Shown here one piece after another: positions 1 through 5,210 of a DNA stretch of 5,763 bases. The stretch spans positions 1-5,763 of the forward strand of contig JAOTUT010000112.1 of NCBI GenBank assembly GCA_029863735.1, in the 5' to 3' direction. A model generated the notes under the pieces. It did no database searches and was not told the DNA's origin. It saw only the letters and a program-made list of their open reading frames with translations. The stretch is from Ignavibacteria bacterium. GTDB taxonomy: Bacteria; Bacteroidota; Ignavibacteria; Ignavibacteriales; Ignavibacteriaceae. Position 1 is the first letter of the stretch. Each line of letters opens with the position of its first letter. The translations under genes and the position numbers were made by a program.

Positions 1-77
1 TACTCCGAGAGCGTTAAATTTTCTGAGTTGAATTGCTGAATATTTCCTGAATCAACATACCGACTACTCTCCCGAAG

Positions 78-110
78 TAGAAGTTTTGAAATTAACTCTT
101 TCAACTTCTA
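78..110 (+). promoter_or_regulatory. Stem-loop just upstream of the first propeller gene's Shine-Dalgarno site
   Basis: TAGAAGTT (78-85) is the exact reverse complement of AACTTCTA (103-110). The pairing continues with GAAA (88-91) against TTTC (99-102) after a 2-nt bulge, giving a 12-bp interrupted stem with a 7-nt loop. No T-tract follows, so it does not look like an intrinsic terminator. It contains the TTG at 86 and ends 3 nt before GGAGG (114-118). A smaller alternative stem, CTACT (64-68) with AGTAG (76-80), would compete for its 5' arm. A 5'-UTR structure affecting translation is a plausible inference; no function is demonstrated. Confidence 0.45.
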
Positions 111-1411
111 ATTGGAGGCTCGCTATTAAAAACTTATCTATACTTTTTATTGCATTTCTTTTAATACCATTCAATACTCTCGCACAAGAGGGGTGGTTTG
201 AACAATCGTTTAATCCAACTCTTCACTTGGGCCCAGTTCAATTTATTAATGAAAACACAGGGTGGATGATTGGTAATGATATGAATGGAAATGGAAATAT
301 ATATAAAACTACTAATGGTGGTAATAATTGGGAAGAACAGCTTGGTGACACAGTTGCCATATTAAATTCTGTTAATTTCTTAGATGAAAATTTTGGTTGT
401 GCGGTTGGAGAATCAGGAACAATTTTAATTACAACAAACGGTGGCGAAATTTGGCAGGATAAATCGTTTGACAATCATCCTCGTTATACATCAGTACAGT
501 TTACTGATGAAAATATATGTTTTGCTTCTGGTGTTGGGAAGGTAATAAAAACAACAGATGGAGGAGAAACGTGGGAAGCTAAATTAGACACACTTACTGG
601 TTACTGGTGTAATCTATTTTTTATTGATATTTACACTGGTTGGGTGTTGGATGGGGGTAATGCTACCATTCACAAAACTACAAATGGCGGGGATGACTGG
701 ATGATTCTATCACAACTTATGGGATGCTCCCTCTCGAATACATTTTTTATTAGTGATTCAATAGGGTGGTATTATGGAGATCTATCTTGTGCAAATCCGG
801 GTTTGGGTATCATAAGTAAGACAACTAACGGAGGACTAGATTGGACGACTCAATTGGGTGGTTCTCCTTATTTGGGCTATACAATAGCGTCAGTATTCTT
901 TGTGAATGAAAATTATGGATGGGCTGCTGGTGCATCATTCCCATACTGGAAAGGTAGAATTTGGAGCACAACAAATGGAGGTGAGAATTGGGTGGTTCAA
1001 TTAACAACTGGCCATTTTAAACCTTTAGGATCCATCTGCTTTGTTGATGAAAACAATGGATGGGTTGTTGGTGGTTATGGTACAATTTTCCACACAACAA
1101 ACGGCGGTGTTTCATTTGTTGAAGAAGAAAAGATTGATGAAATACCAGCTGATTACAACTTAACTAATAATTATCCCAATCCCTTTAATCCTTCGACAAA
1201 GATAAGATACTCAATTCTACATACATCAAAAGTTGTTATCAAAGTTTTTGACGTATTGGGTAAAGAAATAGAAACATTAGTCAACGAAGAAAAAAGTGTT
1301 GGCACTTATGAGATAACTTGGTATGCAGAAAACCTGCCAAGCGGAATTTATTTCTATCAACTGAAAGCAGGAGATTTTATAGATACAAAGAAGATGTTGT
1401 TACTTAAGTAA
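86..1411 (+). CDS. Secreted seven-repeat Ycf48/BNR-like beta-propeller protein with T9SS type A sorting domain
   Basis: The protein is 441 aa from TTG 86, or 428 aa if it starts at ATT 125, which I think more likely; the coordinates use the only canonical start. A hydrophobic signal peptide (LSILFIAFLLIPF, about residues 17-29 in TTG numbering) is followed by TLAQEGWF, so cleavage probably falls near LAQ. Seven repeats follow, with TTNGG/TTDGG cores near residues 74, 116, 155, 197, 245, 294 and 337. Each is preceded by an F-x-[DN]-E-N-x-G-W-like strand, and the last core ends in F where the others have W. Ycf48, built from related repeats, is a seven-bladed propeller, so one closed propeller is inferred. 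Residues 357-441 form the T9SS sorting domain (YPNPFNPST at 363-371, LPSGIYFYQ, KMLLLK terminus), which directs export across the outer membrane with surface attachment or release. No catalytic residues are recognisable, so the role is unknown; adhesion or binding is possible. The C-terminal domain matches the downstream paralog at about 66 of 85 positions. Confidence 0.88.
   Translation: MKLTLSTSNWRLAIKNLSILFIAFLLIPFNTLAQEGWFEQSFNPTLHLGPVQFINENTGWMIGNDMNGNGNIYKTTNGGNNWEEQLGDTVAILNSVNFLDENFGCAVGESGTILITTNGGEIWQDKSFDNHPRYTSVQFTDENICFASGVGKVIKTTDGGETWEAKLDTLTGYWCNLFFIDIYTGWVLDGGNATIHKTTNGGDDWMILSQLMGCSLSNTFFISDSIGWYYGDLSCANPGLGIISKTTNGGLDWTTQLGGSPYLGYTIASVFFVNENYGWAAGASFPYWKGRIWSTTNGGENWVVQLTTGHFKPLGSICFVDENNGWVVGGYGTIFHTTNGGVSFVEEEKIDEIPADYNLTNNYPNPFNPSTKIRYSILHTSKVVIKVFDVLGKEIETLVNEEKSVGTYEITWYAENLPSGIYFYQLKAGDFIDTKKMLLLK
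114..118 (+). promoter_or_regulatory. Shine-Dalgarno GGAGG positioned for an ATT start at 125
   Basis: GGAGG is a near-perfect anti-SD match and lies 6 nt before ATT (125-127). There is no in-frame ATG, GTG or TTG at a workable distance downstream. The ATT codon aligns with Met1 of the downstream paralog: from here both proteins have 25 residues up to the shared TLAQEGWF. The site therefore argues that translation starts, or ancestrally started, at 125 and not at TTG 86. It could be a genuine rare ATT initiator, an ATG-to-ATT mutation or a base-call error. Confidence 0.6.
224..1117 (+). repeat. Seven tandem propeller-blade repeats of about 41-49 codons
   Basis: This is the coding-level repeat array of the first gene. 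The period between TTNGG cores is about 41-42 codons in most units and 48-49 codons before the fifth and sixth cores, where loops are longer (for example SCANPGLG and ASFPYWKG). The units have diverged in DNA sequence. Recurrent stretches such as aaaactacaaatggcgg and acaacaaatggagg mark the conserved turn. Confidence 0.8.
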
Positions 1412-1423
1412 ATAAATATAATA

Positions 1424-1451
1424 GTAGGGACAGGATGCGACCCGTCTCTAC
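1424..1451. repeat. Imperfect palindrome between the paralogs, REP-like
   Basis: GTAGGGAC (1424-1431) pairs with GTCTCTAC (1444-1451) with one G-T wobble. The centre adds GG/CC pairing (1433-1434 with 1441-1442) around a small loop. Its GC content is well above that of the surrounding AT-rich gap. No T-run follows, so an intrinsic terminator is unlikely. The shape and the GGGACAGG...CCCGTCTCTAC style resemble short palindromic elements that I recall being scattered between genes in many bacteria. Whether it is repeated in this genome cannot be told from one window. Confidence 0.5.
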
Positions 1452-1492
1452 AAATTTAATAAGAACAATTTATCCATAACTAAGAGGACACA

Positions 1493-3610
1493 ATGAAAAG
1501 CATTTCTTTACTTTGTGTTGCATTTATTTTATTGCCACTTGTTACCCTTGCGCAAGAAGGTTGGTTCTGGCAAAACCCTTCTCCTCAAGGAAACAATTTA
1601 AACTCAATCCATTTTGTTAACGATAATACAGGCTGGGCTGCGGGTGATGTAGGCACTATAATGAAAACAACTAATGGTGGACTAGACTGGGAAGTAATAA
1701 CGGTTGGAACATCTGAGCAGTTTGAGTCAATTTATTTTGTGAACAATTTAACAGGATGGATTATAGGAAGAAATGGGTTAATACTAAAGACAACAAATGG
1801 TGGAGATGATTGGGAAACTCAATGGAGTGGAGTAACATACGATTTATTTTCGGTAGATTTCATTGACGAAAATATTGGTTGGGTTACTGGTGAAAATGGC
1901 ATACTATTAAAAACAACTGATGGTGGCGAAAATTGGTTAATTGAAGTAATCACAAGTAACGATTTGACATTCATTCAGTTTATCAATCAAAATATTGGAT
2001 GGGTTGTTGGTAGTTATGGTACTATTCTAAAAACAACTAATTGTGGTGAAGACTGGGGAGTACAAGGAAGTGGAACCACAACGTTTTTAACTTCAGTATG
2101 TTTTGTGGATACAAATATAGGATATATCGTTGGATACAATGGATTGATATTAAAGACTACAAATGGAGGAACAAATTGGGAAGAAAAAACAAGCGGTACA
2201 TCAGGACGATTGCGTTCAGTATATTTTACTGATAAGGACAGCGGTTGTGCTGTGGGTTATTGGGGCGGAGGGGAAACCTTAAGGACAACTGATGGAGGAG
2301 AAAATTGGAGTTCCCAAATTTTTCAAACAGGTTATTTGTACCAGATTTATTTTCCAAATCCAACAGTAGGTTATACTATTGGAGACGAAGGAAAAATCCT
2401 TAAAACAACAACTGGGGGTGTTGATTGGTTTTTTCAAAACAGTGAGATAACCAGGCAAGTCTTATTTTCAGTTCACTTTGTGAATGAAAACATCGGATGG
2501 GCTGTTGGCGGTACATACCATCAGTTGAGCCCAAGTACAAATATTTTATTAAAAACTACCAATGGCGGAATTACTTGGTTTGAACAAGATTGCGGTACAA
2601 ATAAGGTATTGGAGTCGATTTTCGTTTTTAACCAGGATGTTGCTTGGGTAGTGGGTGAACCTGGGATACTTAAAACCACTGATGGCGGAAATAATTGGTT
2701 CCAACAATTAGATGAAACTGATTTAGATTTTTGGGGAGAAAGATCGGTTTGGTTTGTTGACGAAAATACTGGTTGGGTTATTGCAGGCACCATAATCTTA
2801 AAAACCACTGATGGTGGAACCAATTGGTTCAATCCGAGCATATCAACTGTATATGGTGAATCTGTACAATTCATTGATCATAATACAGGTTGGGTAACGG
2901 GAGGATCGGGTCATATTCAAAAAACTACAGATGGTGGAGTAAATTGGATCACTTTATCGCCTGGGACTAATGAACAGCTGTGGTCAGCTTATTTTGTTAA
3001 TGAAAATACTGGTTGGGTAGTAGGTTGGAATAGCACAATCATTAAAACTATTGATGGCGGTGTAAACTGGTCTTTTCAGGATGTCCCCTGTGACTGTGCA
3101 CTTTATTCAATTTATTTCTTAGATGAAAACATAGGTTGGGCAACCGGTGATTACGGAACAATTCTTAAAACCACAAATGGTGGTACGAATTGGTATTTTC
3201 AAAATCACCTCACTAGTGTAACCCTTCAGTCACTATATTTTATAAATCAGAATACTGGCTGGACAGTTGGTGGTTCGGGAACTATATTAAAAACAACTGA
3301 TGGTGGACTTACTTTTATTGAAGATGAAAAAACTGAGGTTATACCAACAGAATATTCACTTTCGCAAAATTATCCCAATCCTTTTAACCCGAGCACGAAA
3401 ATAAGATACTCAGTTCTACAGTCAGCTAATGTGGTTATTAATGTCTTTGACGTACTGGGTAAAGAAATAGAAACGTTAGTGAACGAAGAAAAACCAGTAG
3501 GCACTTATGAATTAACCTGGATTGCAGAGGGACTACCAAGCGGAGTTTATTTCTATCAGATAAGAGCCGGCAACTTTGTTGAAACGAAAAAGATGTTGCT
3601 GTTGAAGTAA
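1493..3610 (+). CDS. Secreted fourteen-repeat Ycf48/BNR-like (double) beta-propeller protein with T9SS type A sorting domain
   Basis: The protein has 705 aa. The ATG is supported by AAGAGGA (1482-1488) 4 nt upstream and by the compact signal peptide that begins there (hydrophobic core about residues 4-18, then TLAQEGWF at 18-25). Fourteen repeat cores start at residues 58, 99, 140, 180, 221, 264, 304, 354, 394, 437, 477, 518, 559 and 600. Spacing is 40-43 residues except for 50 between cores 7 and 8, where GTYHQLSPSTN-type sequence is inserted. Two seven-bladed propellers are inferred. Individual cores vary: TTNCG in unit 4 (Cys184), TTTGG in unit 7, TIDGG in unit 12, and F in place of W in the last unit. 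An acidic linker (609-619) leads to the T9SS sorting domain at 621-705 with YPNPFNPST and a KMLLLK end. Export by T9SS to the cell surface or medium follows from established knowledge of that domain. No enzyme motif is visible and the ligand is unknown. It lies 81 nt after its shorter paralog and is followed by a terminator. Confidence 0.93.
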   Translation: MKSISLLCVAFILLPLVTLAQEGWFWQNPSPQGNNLNSIHFVNDNTGWAAGDVGTIMKTTNGGLDWEVITVGTSEQFESIYFVNNLTGWIIGRNGLILKTTNGGDDWETQWSGVTYDLFSVDFIDENIGWVTGENGILLKTTDGGENWLIEVITSNDLTFIQFINQNIGWVVGSYGTILKTTNCGEDWGVQGSGTTTFLTSVCFVDTNIGYIVGYNGLILKTTNGGTNWEEKTSGTSGRLRSVYFTDKDSGCAVGYWGGGETLRTTDGGENWSSQIFQTGYLYQIYFPNPTVGYTIGDEGKILKTTTGGVDWFFQNSEITRQVLFSVHFVNENIGWAVGGTYHQLSPSTNILLKTTNGGITWFEQDCGTNKVLESIFVFNQDVAWVVGEPGILKTTDGGNNWFQQLDETDLDFWGERSVWFVDENTGWVIAGTIILKTTDGGTNWFNPSISTVYGESVQFIDHNTGWVTGGSGHIQKTTDGGVNWITLSPGTNEQLWSAYFVNENTGWVVGWNSTIIKTIDGGVNWSFQDVPCDCALYSIYFLDENIGWATGDYGTILKTTNGGTNWYFQNHLTSVTLQSLYFINQNTGWTVGGSGTILKTTDGGLTFIEDEKTEVIPTEYSLSQNYPNPFNPSTKIRYSVLQSANVVINVFDVLGKEIETLVNEEKPVGTYELTWIAEGLPSGVYFYQIRAGNFVETKKMLLLK
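1598..3316 (+). repeat. Fourteen tandem propeller-blade repeats of about 123 bp
   Basis: This is the coding repeat array inside the longer propeller gene. Units average 41 codons, with conserved DNA around aaaacaac(t/a)(a/g)atggtgg. The longest unit lies between cores 7 and 8, with the extra codons at about 2507-2542. The units have diverged enough that recent slippage amplification is not evident by eye. Confidence 0.85.
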
Positions 3611-3633
3611 AATTATTTAGTAAAGTATAACTT

Positions 3634-3665
3634 AAAGCCCTTACTTTATTCGGCAAGGGCTTTTT
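3634..3665 (+). terminator. Rho-independent terminator after the propeller pair
   Basis: AAAGCCCTT (3634-3642) and AAGGGCTTT (3655-3663) form a perfect 9-bp stem with a 12-nt loop, and a run of five T (3661-3665) covers the end of the 3' arm. It begins 23 nt after the stop codon. A-rich sequence upstream of the stem is limited, so activity in the reverse direction is uncertain. Confidence 0.85.
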
Positions 3666-4117
3666 AATGTTGATTCAAGATTATATTTGCTTCAGTGTAT
3701 TTTGATATACTTTTAGCGTTCAGCATTATATATATTGTTTCAAGGATAGTTTTTTAATAATGATGAGGAGGATTGAGTTATTGTATGAGGTTGTCTTAAA
3801 AGTTAGATAAAATGATCATTCTAACAATTTAATAATTACTGATTATACTTTTATAAAATCTTCGGAAAATACTGGTGACAAATTAAATTGTAGATTTATA
3901 AAAATATAAAGTATCCTATAAAAGTTAAGAATTCCTTTCCGGGTATCTTAAACTTTGGTAATCATTCATTTATCGATCCGCCTTCTAATCCACCCAAAAG
4001 GCCTCTTATAAACTTACATTTCCAATAAATTACTTGCCCAGGAACAGGTGTATCCTTTTATTAACCGATTCCGTCTACACTAATAGATACACAAAAAACC
4101 AAAAAGGAGAAAATAAA
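3666..4117. other. AT-rich intergenic region without a recognisable gene
   Basis: No ORF with a plausible start and protein-like composition is seen on either strand. Visible items are minor. A 6-bp wobble-containing hairpin lies at 3695-3710 and is followed by TTTT. GAGGTTGTCTTAAAAGTT at 3787-3804 resembles an insertion-sequence end. GTGACA (3875-3880) and TATAAA (3897-3902) are 16 nt apart and could be a sigma70-like promoter for the downstream cluster, though such matches are common in AT-rich DNA. GTGTATC (4048-4054) and GATACAC (4086-4092) form a long-loop inverted repeat in the probable leader of the Cys-rich gene. Confidence 0.5.
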
Positions 4118-4396
4118 ATGGAAAAGCAAGAAAAGACACAAAACACAAATGAAGAGAAGAATTCGCAAAGCGGATGCTGCGACTTTTCTTCTGAAGAAAC
4201 ACCGAAAATGTTCAAAATGATGGAAGATTTCTACAAAGACCCAGAAAAAGATTCCTCTGATTGCTGCTCAACGATGAAGGAGATGATGAAAAATATGAGC
4301 TGCAAATCAGATGGATGTGGTTGCGCAGAGGATAAAAGTAATGTTCAAACTAAATCAAATAAATCTGAGACCAAAGTTGAAAAGGACTGTTGTTAG
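4118..4396 (+). CDS. Small Cys/Met-rich hypothetical protein, possible metal-binding protein
   Basis: The protein has 92 aa. I chose the ATG at 4118 over the in-frame upstream ATG at 4034 because AAGGAGA (4104-4110) lies 7 nt before it, and because the extra 28 residues look like translated leader. It has nine cysteines: pairs at 20-21, 49-50 and 91-92, plus 62, 67 and 69 (a C-x4-C-x-C cluster). Met pairs occur at 34-35 and 56-57, within KMFKMMEDFY- and TMKEMMKNM-like helical segments. The rest is Lys/Glu/Ser/Asn-rich and probably flexible. There is no signal peptide or membrane segment, so it should be cytosolic. I recognise no named family. Binding of thiophilic metal ions such as Cu, Zn, Cd or As species, or a redox role, is inferred from composition only. 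It precedes an ECF sigma factor on the same strand, so it may be its regulator, a sensor or a co-regulated effector. Confidence 0.75.
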   Translation: MEKQEKTQNTNEEKNSQSGCCDFSSEETPKMFKMMEDFYKDPEKDSSDCCSTMKEMMKNMSCKSDGCGCAEDKSNVQTKSNKSETKVEKDCC

Positions 4397-4553
4397 ATTA
4401 GAGCATCGAGAAAAATATTCGTTCAAACTTACGTGGGAGTATCCAATTTGCCTAATTTTGGTTATATTGTTTGGGTTGGCTGGATATTTCTTTATCACGA
4501 TTAGCCATATTATTCATAATAATGAAGGGCGAGAATATTATGAACTCAAATGA
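4341..4553 (+). CDS. Candidate 70-aa single-span membrane protein overlapping both neighbours
   Basis: This is a possible gene, not a secure one. The ATG at 4341 has AGAGGA (4327-4332) 8 nt upstream. The product would have a strongly basic N-terminus (residues 1-29), a hydrophobic helix (about residues 35-58, PICLILVILFGLAGYFF onward) and a short polar tail. It would fill the otherwise empty 143-bp gap between the Cys-rich gene and the sigma gene. It overlaps the end of the former by 56 nt in another frame and the start of the latter by 14 nt, an arrangement compatible with translational coupling. Against it: the basic part is read from the Lys-rich codons of the Cys-rich gene, so part of its character is a frame artefact, and no family is recognised. 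If real, a small membrane partner of the sigma factor is conceivable. Confidence 0.25.
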   Translation: MFKLNQINLRPKLKRTVVRLEHREKYSFKLTWEYPICLILVILFGLAGYFFITISHIIHNNEGREYYELK

Positions 4554-5163
4554 ATTGGAATTTCAACAGATCTTTAAAGAGTACCAACCCAGAATCTTAC
4601 GATACTTAACCCGCTTATCAGGCAGATACGAAGCCGAGGATCTTTCCCAGGAGGTTTTTATAAAAGTTGAAAGCGGATTAAAAAACTTTCGGGGTGATTC
4701 AAAACTATCTACCTGGATTTACCGCATAGCAACTAATACTGCAGTAGACAGGATGCGTAATCCATCATTTAAATATAAAGTTAATAACACTACATCACTC
4801 GAAGCCGCACGGGAAAATGATCCTGAGATTGAGGATAAAGATCAGTTTTCAGGAGAAAAGGCTGAATCAACAGATCAGCAATATGTGCGGAAAGAAATGA
4901 ACGCTTGTATTAGGAACTATATTGAAAACTTGCCGGAAAATTATAGGACGGTTGTATTACTAAGTGAGCTGGAAGGATTGAAGAATCAGGAGATTGCTGA
5001 AATACTAAATCTAAGTCTTGATACCGTAAAAATAAGATTGCACCGTGCGAGGGCCCAGTTAAGGAAAAAACTCGAAAGCAATTGCAGTTTCTATCAGAAT
5101 GAACAAAATGAACTTTCGTGTGATCTGAGAGACGAGTACGAAGAGTTTAGTAAAGTTTATTAG
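4540..5163 (+). CDS. ECF-type RNA polymerase sigma factor with Cys-containing C-terminal tail
   Basis: The protein has 207 aa from the ATG at 4540, with GAAGGG (4524-4529) 10 nt upstream. Starting in frame further upstream (4471) would add a hydrophobic stretch foreign to sigma factors; ATG 4522 is a lesser alternative. Sigma70 region 2 spans about residues 8-75, with AEDLSQEVFIKV and the STWIYRIATNTAVDRMR segment that melts and reads the -10 element. A polar, acidic linker (about 80-115) follows. Region 4 spans about 120-178, with LPENYRTVVLLSELEGLKNQ and the helix-turn-helix EIAEILNLSLDTVKIRLHRAR for -35 recognition. The final 29 residues carry Cys182 and Cys194 (C-x11-C) in a NCSFYQNEQNELSCD context; Cys123 lies at the start of region 4. 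No region 3 is present, as expected for ECF factors. No anti-sigma gene is recognisable nearby. Direct control by metal or redox through the cysteines is an inference. Targets are unknown, though autoregulation and the adjacent genes are natural candidates. Confidence 0.93.
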   Translation: MNSNELEFQQIFKEYQPRILRYLTRLSGRYEAEDLSQEVFIKVESGLKNFRGDSKLSTWIYRIATNTAVDRMRNPSFKYKVNNTTSLEAARENDPEIEDKDQFSGEKAESTDQQYVRKEMNACIRNYIENLPENYRTVVLLSELEGLKNQEIAEILNLSLDTVKIRLHRARAQLRKKLESNCSFYQNEQNELSCDLRDEYEEFSKVY

Positions 5164-5210
5164 AAAAATATCAGCTTACCAAACAACAAATAAATTTTAT
5201 AAAAACTTTT

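Noticed and set aside
1..77. Possible 3' end of an upstream gene
   Set aside because: All three forward frames hit stops by base 39, and the few residues before them match nothing recognisable, so no call can be supported.
238..474. Minus-strand ORF opposite the first propeller gene (also 825-1007)
   Set aside because: These are antisense readings of repeat codons with no start context and no recognisable domain.
2521..2874. Minus-strand ORF of 117 codons inside the long propeller gene
   Set aside because: It is antisense to repeat-coding sequence. Its recurring PPxVVF-type peptides are the reverse reading of the TTNGG repeats, so it is a shadow.
224..3316. CRISPR-like or minisatellite array
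   Set aside because: The periodicity is about 123 bp, in frame and protein-coding, with diverged units. It reflects propeller blades, not repeat-spacer structure.
3438..3656. Minus-strand ORF across the sorting domain and terminator
   Set aside because: It overlaps the strongly conserved sorting-domain coding sequence and starts inside the terminator hairpin; there is no domain.
4041..4095. tRNA-like or attachment-site-like fragment (accgattccgtctacac)
   Set aside because: The T-arm resemblance is superficial. There is no complete cloverleaf, GTTC T-loop or matching acceptor stem.
4034..4117. 28-codon N-terminal extension of the Cys-rich protein
   Set aside because: The strong SD at 4104-4110 serves ATG 4118. 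The extension contains that SD and looks like translated leader.
4471..4539. 23-codon hydrophobic N-terminal extension of the sigma factor
   Set aside because: ECF sigma factors begin close to region 2, and MNSNELEFQQIF is a typical beginning. An SD precedes ATG 4540.
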